Origin: UMGS1908 sp964432825
GTDB taxonomy: Bacteria > Bacillota > Clostridia > Christensenellales > UBA1242
Direction of reading: 5' to 3'
Assembly: GCA_964432825.1 (NCBI GenBank)
Contig: CAYSOX010000007.1
Location: 1 to 64,000 of the forward strand
DNA length: 64,000 nucleotides
Below, piece by piece: positions 8,384 through 15,561 of this stretch. How positions within the stretch are numbered: position 1 is the first letter of the stretch; every line of letters starts with the position of its first letter. The notes below the pieces were generated by a model that did no database searches, had not been told where the DNA came from, and was given only the letters and a program-made list of their open reading frames with translations. The translations under genes and the position numbers were made by a program.

Positions 8384-8971
8384 ATGAAGAAAGAAAAAAC
8401 AACAAAAATTATAATGCTAATAATTTTAAGTGTAATTGCAATACTAATAATAGCAACATCAATAATAACAAATATGAATATTGCTATAACAATCTCTGTA
8501 TCACTACTATCAGCAGTAGCAATAGTAATAACAATAACTACATTATTTGAAAATAAAGAAATTAAGTTCAAATATCAAACCAAAACAAAGACAGAAACTA
8601 AAACCCAAGTCAACAATACAATAGAAATACAAAAACAAGAAAACGAAGAAACACATAAAACACTTCAACCGATAATCAACGAAACGCCTACAAAAAAAGA
8701 AAATAAACCACAAAAACCAACAAGTGACAATGCAACCATTACAACTCTAAACATAATTAAATATATTTTATTTGGACTATTTGCAGTAAACACTATAATA
8801 ACAATAGTATTTTATTTCACAATATTACTTATATACTTCAGCATAATAACAGAAATAATTGCAATAATCGAATTGATATTTGCTATATATATAGAAAAGA
8901 AAATTCAAAACATAAAAACAAACAATCTATTAAGCGAGATTCTAGAACAAATCAAAAATAATAAAAAATAA
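8384..8971 (+). CDS. Phage-borne membrane protein on the opposite strand
   Basis: Unknown function. The 195-residue protein has two N-terminal membrane helices (about 8-28 and 31-52), a polar Lys/Thr/Gln-rich middle (about 55-120) and two C-terminal helices (about 125-170), then a charged tail. It is the only phage gene on the plus strand and has its own promoter, a good AGGAG site and a hairpin at its end, so it is an independent unit. Such single-gene cargo in temperate phages often alters the lysogen, for example by superinfection exclusion; that role is only a possibility here. Its codons are A-rich, following the plus-strand composition of the whole element. Confidence 0.65.
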   Translation: MKKEKTTKIIMLIILSVIAILIIATSIITNMNIAITISVSLLSAVAIVITITTLFENKEIKFKYQTKTKTETKTQVNNTIEIQKQENEETHKTLQPIINETPTKKENKPQKPTSDNATITTLNIIKYILFGLFAVNTIITIVFYFTILLIYFSIITEIIAIIELIFAIYIEKKIQNIKTNNLLSEILEQIKNNKK

Positions 8972-8989
8972 TTTTTTAGTTTTTTTTTG

Positions 8990-9011
8990 GGGGGCGAATA
9001 AATTCGCCCCC
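8990..9011. terminator. Strong hairpin between convergent phage genes
   Basis: GGGGGCGAA/TTCGCCCCC, nine pairs with loop TAAA, lies between the plus-strand gene ending at 8971 and the minus-strand gene ending at 9021. Plus-strand transcripts meet only TTT after it and minus-strand ones an A-run, so it is an imperfect terminator. A packaging hairpin is an alternative. Confidence 0.5.
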
Positions 9012-9020
9012 TTTAAAACC

Positions 9021-9503
9021 CTAGAAAACAAAAAGCCAACCAATAAAATAAGTAACAAACACCAAAACTTGAACAAGGCTAACACCAATAAAAATCAAAA
9101 CATTAAAAACATTTATGAAGTAATTTAAAAAACGGAAAAAGGACCCCCAGACGACAGAACCGGTATCCAGCAAAGGAATAACCGAACTAAAATGAGCAAT
9201 ATTAACCGAAGGAACACTTTGAAGAAATTCCAAAAAACCACGAAAAGTTATAGTACTTGCACCAATCAATGTACGATATAAAGCAAAAACAAGTAAAATC
9301 ATAACAAAAATTTTAAAAATTGAACCAGAAAACTTAAATTTATCCGCTTTACTCATACTTGTATGCTTTGTAATTTTAGTAAAACCCTCACCGTCACTAA
9401 ATTTATCAACTGTTATCTTTCTAGAATGTATGCCACGACCAGTATAAGTTACACTTTGAGTTAAACTACCTTTTTGCTTTAAACTTTTATCACGAGAAAC
9501 CAT
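9021..9503 (-). CDS. Phage membrane protein, possible minor virion or assembly protein
   Basis: Not recognised by motif. The 160-residue protein has a basic polar N-terminal 58 residues, one hydrophobic helix (about 60-85) and a long hydrophobic C-terminal stretch (about 118-160) able to form two helices. It is the last gene of the minus-strand structural operon, downstream of the pIII-like gene. Filamentous phages encode a hydrophobic minor coat protein, pVI, near pIII, so a pVI-like role is reasonable but unproven. Confidence 0.6.
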   Translation of the reverse strand: MVSRDKSLKQKGSLTQSVTYTGRGIHSRKITVDKFSDGEGFTKITKHTSMSKADKFKFSGSIFKIFVMILLVFALYRTLIGASTITFRGFLEFLQSVPSVNIAHFSSVIPLLDTGSVVWGSFFRFLNYFINVFNVLIFIGVSLVQVLVFVTYFIGWLFVF

Positions 9504-9515
9504 AAAACTACCACA

Positions 9516-10538
9516 CTAAATAAGCATTTTGACGACACAAATTATTACAGCTAGAGTAAAAAGCCCAAGAAAAAAACCACTTAAATTGACACCCAATATT
9601 TCAAAATTAAAAAGACTAACAAAAGTGTTAACTGGAACATCTATTACTGCACTAATAAGACTTGTAAAAGTATAATCATTAGCACTATCAACACCAGCAC
9701 TATAGCCACGATAATAACCTTGTGTATCACCTGCATTATAACCAAGAGTATAGCCAGCAGATTGACCATCAATATTACCAACAGAATACCCATCATTATA
9801 ACCTGAGGAGTAACTAGCACTTTCTTCATCAACACGAGTAAAATAATAAGTTCGACTTGTAAAACGACTTGCAGAGTTATACAAGTTATTAGTTATAAAA
9901 CAAAATTCGATAAAATTAGTAGTATCAAGATTTCCATTACTATCAGCACCAAAATAACGAACAATTGTAAGTGAAAGCGTTCTAGTAGAAGCACCTTTAA
10001 AATCGTCAGAAATTTGACCAGCAGAAACAACGCAAGAGTAAATAGTTACGCCCAAAACATTACAATCAAAATCAGTACCAATAACATACATAAGAGGAAA
10101 ATAAACATCAGTAACACCGTAATTAATATGACGCATATGCCACACAACACTAGAACCCGGCGACCAATGAGAAGAATAAAAAGTTTGGCTAAGAGAAAAC
10201 TCAAACGCAGAGATAATAAAACTATTATTAACACCTTCAGTTAAACTAAAAGTACTTTTAGAATTGGAAAAACTAAAAGAAACGAAACCGGTATAATAAT
10301 ACGAAGTTACACTTTGCAAGGGGTTAACACCCTTAAAAGACGACCACGGAACAATTAAATTTGAACCAACAAATGAATAATTATTATCAGAAGAAACATC
10401 ATCCGCACTAGCAACATTTTGTTTTAAATCAGCGGAACCAGTATGCAAACTACCGACAATTGGAGCAACCAATAAAACTAAAGCAAATGCAATTGAACCG
10501 AGTATAGAACAAACACGCATTATATTTTTTTTATGCAT
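9516..10538 (-). CDS. pIII-like adsorption protein with glycine repeat spacer
   Basis: Probable receptor-binding and virion-release protein at the phage tip. The 340-residue protein starts with a signal peptide (basic MHKKN, hydrophobic core to about residue 30), has a Ser/Tyr/Phe-rich extracellular domain, and ends in a hydrophobic anchor (about 318-338) with a short tail. Residues about 246-285 form a four-residue repeat, Gly-X3, at least nine times in a row (GYND GYSV GNID GQSA). The Ff pIII protein also has glycine-rich linkers between domains and a C-terminal anchor. The ATG follows the stop of the 35-residue gene by one base. The assignment rests on architecture, not on sequence homology. 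Confidence 0.68.
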   Translation of the reverse strand: MHKKNIMRVCSILGSIAFALVLLVAPIVGSLHTGSADLKQNVASADDVSSDNNYSFVGSNLIVPWSSFKGVNPLQSVTSYYYTGFVSFSFSNSKSTFSLTEGVNNSFIISAFEFSLSQTFYSSHWSPGSSVVWHMRHINYGVTDVYFPLMYVIGTDFDCNVLGVTIYSCVVSAGQISDDFKGASTRTLSLTIVRYFGADSNGNLDTTNFIEFCFITNNLYNSASRFTSRTYYFTRVDEESASYSSGYNDGYSVGNIDGQSAGYTLGYNAGDTQGYYRGYSAGVDSANDYTFTSLISAVIDVPVNTFVSLFNFEILGVNLSGFFLGLFTLAVIICVVKMLI

Positions 10539-10539
10539 A

Positions 10540-10647
10540 CTACTTACCTACCTTTCTATTTTTTAACCAAACACCAAAAAGAACTATGCCGGTATTTGCA
10601 AGTAATGTACAAACAACAGAACCTATAATAGAATAAACAATTTCCAC
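10540..10647 (-). CDS. Small single-helix phage protein, pVII/pIX-like
   Basis: A 35-residue reading frame with a GTG start overlaps the stop of the preceding gene by one base (TAGTG). It has GGGGGTGATG upstream as ribosome-binding site and stops just before the ATG of the pIII-like gene. The product (MEIVYSIIGSVV...) is one hydrophobic helix with a basic tail (LKNRKVGK). Filamentous phages encode such tiny tip proteins in this part of the operon. It is too short for standard gene callers; the tight coupling on both sides argues that it is real. Confidence 0.6.
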   Translation of the reverse strand: MEIVYSIIGSVVCTLLANTGIVLFGVWLKNRKVGK

Positions 10648-11000
10648 TAATCATCACCCCCAGCAAATTTTAAAAGCCATTTTTGGCTTAATTTTGGAAT
10701 AAATAACAAAAACTCAATCAATAGACGAACGATAAAACAATAAATTAAGTAAGTTGAATATATAAATATATCAGACGATACAAACATCGGGAAAATACCG
10801 CCAACGCCAAAAATACTAACTAGAGCAGTATACACAACACTATCACCTACAATATTCAACCCTATAAAATCGAAAATTTCAGAAAAAACGCAAGGCTTTT
10901 TCATTACAATAGTAATTACAAAAAACATAACAATTGGTAGCAAATAAACCGAATACCACAATATATTTTCAAACAAATTATTTATACTTCTTTTTCGCAT
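10647..11000 (-). CDS. Phage membrane protein after the Zot-like gene
   Basis: A 117-residue protein with three hydrophobic segments (about 12-34, 55-75 and 80-103) and a basic start (MRKRS). Its ATG lies inside the end of the Zot-like gene (23-base overlap), with AGGGGGTT as ribosome-binding site, so translation is probably coupled. No family recognised. A role in the virion end or the assembly pore is suggested by position only; pVI is one option. Confidence 0.6.
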   Translation of the reverse strand: MRKRSINNLFENILWYSVYLLPIVMFFVITIVMKKPCVFSEIFDFIGLNIVGDSVVYTALVSIFGVGGIFPMFVSSDIFIYSTYLIYCFIVRLLIEFLLFIPKLSQKWLLKFAGGDD

Positions 11001-11808
11001 AATAACCCCCTTTTTTATACCATTTTACCTTTTTTTTAGGTTCGTCCACTTCTACACCACCTTTTAATCGACTTTTTCGGAACGATACAATATCCAAAGC
11101 CTTTAAGTTATTTGCAGATACAACACTATTTTCAATTGGCAAACTATCGGTTAAAGCAGAATAACAATAACAATCAAAAGTTTTCCAAACTCTTTTTCTA
11201 AAAATTACCTTTCGCAAAGTGTTTTCCACATCTTCATTTTGAGCAGTAATTGTAGAATTGTCATCCGAATAACGGCACTCTTGAACATACGCAATTAAAA
11301 AGAATGGTATCCATTTAACTAAGTGATGCACATAGATATATTCAGACAAACACCTTTTAATTGAATAGTGACAATCTGACACACACTGTGTATCATAGAT
11401 TAAACAACCGCCTTTAGTTTCGTGACCAATTAGTTTATTGAAAAGAAGCAATCTTTCGTTTAACTTCAAATCTGAAACCATCTGAGAGTCAGCAACCAAA
11501 CTAGCCTCACCAATATACACAACGCAATTATAAGCAAAACGCTTTTTTCTAAGTAACAACTCTTCAGTAACCGGGACATAAGGAACCGACAACGGAATAT
11601 TCGAATAAAGCAAAGGCATTTCAAATAAAGGCTTTTTAAATATTTTTCTAAAGAAATTTTTAAACTTTACCTTTTTACAACGAGCACGATACTCACTCAT
11701 AGCAGTTGCAATAGCAAGTGTAGTTTTTCCGCACTTAACACCACCACTAAACAAAGCCATAGAACCAATCTTTGGAACTTTAAATTTACTTAAAATTTTA
11801 TGCAACAA
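10978..11808 (-). CDS. Zot/pI-like phage assembly ATPase
   Basis: Inner-membrane ATPase that drives extrusion of filamentous phage. The P-loop SGGVKCGKTT (about residues 21-30) is a textbook Walker A. The expected Walker B is VVYIGEA, with Gly where Zot proteins usually have Asp. HETKGGCLIYDTQ resembles the Zot sensor region. From the TTG at 11808 the protein has 276 residues but no clear membrane helix and no ribosome-binding site. In frame upstream, 15 more codons encode a hydrophobic stretch (KVLIWLLIIVFVYW) that starts at an ATT at 11853, four bases after AGGTGGTGA. The true start may thus be that ATT, giving 291 residues with an N-terminal anchor. Confidence 0.8.
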   Translation of the reverse strand: MLHKILSKFKVPKIGSMALFSGGVKCGKTTLAIATAMSEYRARCKKVKFKNFFRKIFKKPLFEMPLLYSNIPLSVPYVPVTEELLLRKKRFAYNCVVYIGEASLVADSQMVSDLKLNERLLLFNKLIGHETKGGCLIYDTQCVSDCHYSIKRCLSEYIYVHHLVKWIPFFLIAYVQECRYSDDNSTITAQNEDVENTLRKVIFRKRVWKTFDCYCYSALTDSLPIENSVVSANNLKALDIVSFRKSRLKGGVEVDEPKKKVKWYKKGGYYAKKKYK

Positions 11809-11879
11809 CCAGTAAACAAAAACGATAATTAATAACCAAATTAAAACTTTAATAAAATCACCACCTAATAATAAAAATA

Positions 11880-11903
11880 AAAGGCTAGAACAAACTAGCC
11901 TTT
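11880..11903 (-). terminator. Terminator directly after the coat-like gene
   Basis: AAAGGCTAG/CTAGCCTTT, a perfect nine-pair stem with six-base loop, is followed on the minus strand by a T-rich run. A terminator after the major coat gene is a known feature of Ff-type phages, letting coat mRNA accumulate over downstream genes. Confidence 0.75.
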
Positions 11904-11907
11904 AAAA

Positions 11908-12150
11908 CTATCTGTTTCGAGAACCTAGACTAGTACAGAAATTGACAACCCAACGACATAAACCAGTTGCAAGACCGATACCAGCAAAAATAACAACTAA
12001 CGAGCCAAAAACTGAAAGTTTAGAAGTATCACCAGACGCATCAATAAACACTGACTTAGCAAGTGTTGATAAACCTTCACCAATTCCAGAGGCAACACCA
12101 GTAATACCGCCAGTCAAAAGCGAGATTATCTCACTAAGAATATCTGTCAT
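11908..12150 (-). CDS. Candidate major coat protein
   Basis: An 80-residue protein with an amphipathic N-terminal region (MTDILSEIISLL), one membrane helix (about 46-68, VFGSLVVIFAGIGLATGL) and a short basic tail ending SRNR. This acidic-hydrophobic-basic layout is that of filamentous phage pVIII-like coat proteins, which sit in the membrane before extrusion with the basic end against DNA. It has no obvious cleavable signal peptide. GGGGGTGA precedes the ATG, which overlaps the stop of the 46-residue gene, and a strong terminator follows at once, as expected for the most abundant virion protein. The neighbouring 46-residue protein is the alternative candidate. Confidence 0.65.
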   Translation of the reverse strand: MTDILSEIISLLTGGITGVASGIGEGLSTLAKSVFIDASGDTSKLSVFGSLVVIFAGIGLATGLCRWVVNFCTSLGSRNR

Positions 12151-12287
12151 TTATCTTCACCCCCTTTAATATTATTGCTATTATCTTTTAACCGCTTTCT
12201 CTTCAAGCAGTCAGAAATAATGCCATAAACCTCATAAACAACAAAAGCAAGAACGCATAAACCTAGAATTACACCAAAAACATTCAT
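12147..12287 (-). CDS. Small single-helix phage protein
   Basis: A 46-residue reading frame starting MNVFGVILGL with one membrane helix (about 3-25) and a charged C-terminus. AGAGGTG lies before the ATG, which is two bases after the previous stop; its TGA overlaps the ATG of the coat-like gene. Translational coupling on both sides supports it. It may be a minor or second coat protein. It is below the size limit of usual gene calling. Confidence 0.6.
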   Translation of the reverse strand: MNVFGVILGLCVLAFVVYEVYGIISDCLKRKRLKDNSNNIKGGEDK

Positions 12288-12288
12288 A

Positions 12289-12486
12289 CTACACCTCTTT
12301 CTCAACAGATACGATGCCTAAATCAACCAAAACCTGTAATGCACCTTTTGCATTTTTCGTTGGGGCAAGTTCTAGAGTTGTATTACCTATATGCCACATA
12401 ACACGACGATAAGCAATTTCCTCACCAGTTTCCTCATCAGTAAATACACAGTCCTTTACAGTGCAATAATTTTGAATTTTTTCCAT
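12289..12486 (-). CDS. Small soluble phage protein
   Basis: A 65-residue soluble protein (starts MEKIQNYCTVKD, ends VSVEKEV) with AAGGA nine bases before its ATG. No motif recognised. In filamentous phages a small single-stranded-DNA-binding protein (gene V type) is encoded upstream of the coat genes, and this position would fit, but no OB-fold signature is visible. It is the first gene of the tightly packed coat cluster and is preceded by a cluster of inverted repeats. Confidence 0.55.
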   Translation of the reverse strand: MEKIQNYCTVKDCVFTDEETGEEIAYRRVMWHIGNTTLELAPTKNAKGALQVLVDLGIVSVEKEV

Positions 12487-12499
12487 AATACTTTTTCCT

Positions 12500-12571
12500 T
12501 TGGCTAGTCATCTTCAGTACACCAGTAGCCAAGTGGTGTAGACACCGAACGAATGGCGAAGTGTTCGGTGT
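12500..12571. repeat. Cluster of nested inverted repeats in phage
   Basis: Three inverted repeats crowd 72 bases: TTGGCTA/TAGCCAA (12500-12506, 12526-12532), TACACCA/TGGTGTA (12518-12524, 12534-12540) and ACACCGAAC/GTTCGGTGT (12542-12550, 12563-12571). The first two are mutually exclusive as RNA. They lie in the leader of the 65-residue gene. Possible roles are an RNA switch, a packaging signal or a single-strand origin. Confidence 0.55.
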
Positions 12572-12645
12572 TTCGACTTTTTCGGAGAAAAAAAGTTGAA
12601 ATTAAATTGGAAAATATTTATTACCACCGAATTTACGGTAACCAA

Positions 12646-13134
12646 TTACCAATGTTTACAACCAAAACGAGAATTGTAATAGCACTCTTTCCTAAAATCA
12701 TCCAATACTTCAGAGGAACTTTGTTTTTTAGGTTTACTTTCTGTTCTAATATTCAAACGAACACCCTTAACTAATTCAGTAAATCCTAAAAGGTTCCAAC
12801 GAAAATTAAATAAATTAAAAGTAACACCAACTTGCTTATAAGCATTTAACATATCAACACACTCACTGTAATATTTCATGAAACTTAAAACACCCAAAGC
12901 CCTCTTGAATGACTTAAAATCGGTTTGATAATCACTTAATACCGCTACTTGAAAACAATTTTCACTAGTTCGCTTAACAATAAAAATTGTATTATTTTTA
13001 AAATCGCAAAAGCCATATTCTTTTTGATTGATTTGACGAACTACAAAGCGTTCTCTTAGATATTCATTTTGATAAAAACTTTGCATTAACCAGTTCCAAT
13101 GATAATAGAAACCATCTTCCAATTTTTCTCTCAT
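12646..13134 (-). CDS. First phage operon gene, unknown function
   Basis: A 162-residue soluble protein (starts MREKLEDGFYYHW) rich in aromatic residues, with no membrane segment and no motif I recognise. AGGTGG lies four bases before the ATG. It is nearest the right end of the prophage, where inoviruses often place regulators or replication accessories, but no helix-turn-helix is apparent. A terminator-like hairpin stands in its leader, so its expression may be attenuated. Confidence 0.6.
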   Translation of the reverse strand: MREKLEDGFYYHWNWLMQSFYQNEYLRERFVVRQINQKEYGFCDFKNNTIFIVKRTSENCFQVAVLSDYQTDFKSFKRALGVLSFMKYYSECVDMLNAYKQVGVTFNLFNFRWNLLGFTELVKGVRLNIRTESKPKKQSSSEVLDDFRKECYYNSRFGCKHW

Positions 13135-13147
13135 ATATCCACCTCAC

Positions 13148-13182
13148 TAAAAAAAATACCAATACTACATTCAGTATTGATA
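13148..13182 (-). terminator. Terminator-like hairpin in the leader of the first phage gene
   Basis: GTATCAATACT pairs with AGTATTGGTAT (a few G-T pairs) around a six-base loop and is followed on the minus strand by eight T. It ends just before the AGGTGG site of the 13134 gene. Confidence 0.55.
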
Positions 13183-13275
13183 CCTTAAAATTTGTAAAAA
13201 AATAAAATATCAACACTATAAGATAGTATCAATATTTTATTATAGTCCACTCATTTTGCGGACTAAATCGCCAAG

Positions 13276-13338
13276 TCTGTATTTGGCGAATACTATTTTA
13301 TTGACTATAATATACAATAAAGACCTATTCCCTGTCAA
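13276..13338. repeat. Prophage end repeat, right copy
   Basis: The 63-bp partner of 7006-7067. The central 28 bases (13300-13327), read on the minus strand, show TGTATA flanked by TTAT-starting and AT-ending arms, like the centre and XerD arm of dif; the other arm is a weak match. Confidence 0.8.
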
Positions 13339-14470
13339 GTTCTTTTTATATTTTATGGTGTGTTGTAGTTATTAATAATGTTTTGCGGTATTCTTTTTTA
13401 GTATGGTTTTGCTTTGGTGTTCTTTTGTAATGGATGGTTTTATGTAGTTATTTTTTTAGTTCTTTGTAGTTTTTGTGTAATTCAAGTAGATTATTATATC
13501 TATGTGAAGTTAGTTAATTTTATTTTACATATATATGAAATTGTTTAATTGGATTATTGTGTTCATTGAAGTTATTTAATTGAATAATTGTGTTTGTGGA
13601 GTCGTTTAATTGGATTGCTATATCTCTGAAGTTATTTTATCAATCTGTTATATTAATATGGCACCATTTAATTTGTTTGCTGTCATTACATAAAACTGTT
13701 TAATTAATTTTGAGTATTTTATGCGAATTGGACTATGACAACTTGGTGAGTGTCCAAATGTTCTTTATAATTAAGTTTTGTTTTTTAATTTGAGTTGATT
13801 TTACAGAAAAATAGTGTTCAAAATTTTGTGCAAAAAACTATTCAAAAATAAGATAAAAAATGAGATTTTTAATAATTTGATATTGTATGGAATGTAAAAT
13901 TGGGGCAAAATTTGGTTGTTTTTCGGTAGATTGTGTAGTATCGATAAATTCCCTACCCCACCATATATAAGTCAAAATGGGTGTGGTAAATTTTGTTATT
14001 TTTCTAAAATTTGATTAAACAATTATTCTTGTTTTAGGCTATTAAATTTATCAATATTGCAAAAAGAAGATAACTTTTTAAGTGTGAGGATATACTAAAT
14101 TTTGAGCAAACAGAATATTATTGGTGATAGTTTACGGAAGTTTTCAACAATCTGCATTGGGGGATTTTCTCAGCAGGCTGTAATGATATACATTTTTTGT
14201 GTCACAAATTTTTGTAGGGCAGATGGATTACAACTAAAAATTAAAAGCCGTTAAATTCTTACATTATATTATATTTATTTATGGGGATAAATTTGAGAAA
14301 TTGAACATTGTTAAAGTTTCCAAGCATATCGTTTTATATACACATAAGAGGCATAGGTTTTTAAAGATATAATTAAAATTTTACAGATTTTCTAGAATCT
14401 ATAAATGCATAAACTTATACGAAAAAATATGTTGTTTATAAAGTGATTATTCAAATTGTGCAAGATTTAG
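13339..14470. other. Gene-free AT-rich spacer right of the prophage
   Basis: About 1.1 kb without a credible gene. 13503-13730 holds a degenerate tandem array (see separate entry). The remainder is AT-rich with a few short G/C clusters near 13950 and 14155 that form no convincing terminator or promoter. Confidence 0.6.
13503..13730. repeat. Degenerate tandem repeat, about 31-bp unit
   Basis: About seven diverged units begin TGAAGTT or similar and contain GTTTAATT(G) followed by a T-rich tail, with spacing of 30-32 bases. Confidence 0.55.
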
Positions 14471-14499
14471 TTGTAAACGAGCAACGATTTTGTTATACT
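14471..14499 (+). promoter_or_regulatory. Promoter of the 14531 gene
   Basis: TTGTAA and TATACT are separated by 17 bases, 31 bases before the ATG. Confidence 0.55.
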
Positions 14500-14530
14500 A
14501 TTAATGATAAAAATGTGAGGTAATTTTTCT

Positions 14531-15151
14531 ATGGAAATAAAAAATGAAGCGGATAGAATACATCGTAAAATAATTTGGAAAAATATTATCATTGTACTTT
14601 TGATAGGTGTTGCATTATTCTTATTTCTAAAGTTGGTGATTGAGATTGACCTACTTGATGATAAAAAGAAAATGTATCTAGAAATTGCAATTCCGTCGCT
14701 CGTTGCAGTTGCATTAATCATTGCGTGGACTGAAAAAAAGGACAAGAAAGCATGGGAAGAAGCCGATAAATATTTTCATCCAGATAAATATGGTAACGGA
14801 GAAGCAAGGCCCAAAACAAATCTTGAGCAACTTCGAGAGGCAACTCAAAATAAAATGAAATCCTCTTCCCTATCTGAATTAGGTCTTGAAAAACAAGATG
14901 ATGAAAATAAATCTTCCGACAATGAATCATCCGAGCAAGCAGACGACAATGTTATAGGTTCCAAAGCCAAGGTTTCATCAGACGGAAGAGTTTCTGGAAT
15001 TGGCGAATATAAATTCACGCCTCCTGGTAAAAATACCATAAATGGCAAAAAAGACATTGGTGGGTTTGGCAAGTTTAACACTGGTGTTAGGAGTGATAGC
15101 ACATTAACCGGTCAAACGGGCTCTATTTTAGACAGATATAAAAATGATTAA
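14531..15151 (+). CDS. Two-helix membrane protein of unknown function
   Basis: A 206-residue protein with a charged N-terminal 16 residues, two membrane helices (about 18-39 and 51-69) and a long acidic, Ser-rich cytoplasmic tail. The tail ends in Gly-rich and Thr/Ser-rich elements (GGFGKFNTG, LTGQTGS) with DRYKND at the C-terminus. No family recognised. It stands alone on the plus strand between the prophage and pnp with its own promoter. GAGG lies ten bases before the ATG, a rather wide spacing. Confidence 0.7.
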   Translation: MEIKNEADRIHRKIIWKNIIIVLLIGVALFLFLKLVIEIDLLDDKKKMYLEIAIPSLVAVALIIAWTEKKDKKAWEEADKYFHPDKYGNGEARPKTNLEQLREATQNKMKSSSLSELGLEKQDDENKSSDNESSEQADDNVIGSKAKVSSDGRVSGIGEYKFTPPGKNTINGKKDIGGFGKFNTGVRSDSTLTGQTGSILDRYKND

Positions 15152-15561
15152 TCAATTTGGTTGGATGTAAACGACCGTTCTAAATGTAATGGCTAAAATA
15201 ATACATTCAAATGCACATTTGGTGCAGTATAGTTATAATGAATTGATTAAAAGATTTGATATGATTGTTTTTAATCATCATAATGTTTTGGAAATTTGCC
15301 CTATTCCACATTATTCTGATTTATATTTCTAAATTATATAAATCACCTTTCGGTTGCTGTTTGTAACAATATTTTTCTAATTAGCTTTAATCAAATCAAA
15401 ATAATTAACGTTTACCATAAGCGACTTTTAAATTAGAATAATTAGACCTTTTCAAAATTATTGAAGAGGTCTTTTAATTTGTCATTAAGAGAATTATATT
15501 TAATCTGAAGATTTTAATCCAACCGCTCCAAGCAGTGGTTATTTTTGCTAAACACTACAAC
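15152..15561. other. Spacer between convergent genes
   Basis: About 400 AT-rich bases without a gene; it holds the plus-strand terminator at 15444-15475, and the pnp terminator follows at 15562. Confidence 0.6.
15444..15475 (+). terminator. Plus-strand terminator
   Basis: AGACCTTTTCAA/TTGAAGAGGTCT with a five-base loop and a following TTT. It lies 290 bases after the 14531 gene. Confidence 0.55.

Larger units (their letters stand above)
7006..13338. mobile_element. Integrated inovirus-like filamentous prophage, about 6.3 kb
   Basis: The element is bounded by near-identical direct repeats of 62 and 63 bp. Between them lie a rolling-circle Rep, a Zot/pI-like ATPase, a coat-like 80-residue protein followed directly by a terminator, several small membrane proteins, and a large protein with a signal peptide, glycine-rich spacer and C-terminal anchor like pIII. 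All genes but one run on the minus strand. Size, content and order fit Inoviridae; no integrase, tail or capsid gene is present. Filamentous phages such as CTX-phi integrate with host XerCD. Whether this copy can be excised is unknown. Confidence 0.85.

Noticed and set aside
8167..8571. 134-codon minus-strand frame opposite the 195-residue phage gene
   Set aside because: It is the complement of repetitive hydrophobic codons in the plus-strand gene; no ribosome-binding site is seen and the plus-strand gene has full signals.
10014..10244. Plus-strand frame opposite the pIII-like gene
   Set aside because: Composition mirrors the Ser/Tyr-rich coding strand of the real gene; no start signals.
12553..12774. 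73-codon plus-strand reading frame inside the phage
   Set aside because: It overlaps the inverted-repeat cluster and the end of the 162-residue gene on the other strand, and lacks a ribosome-binding site.
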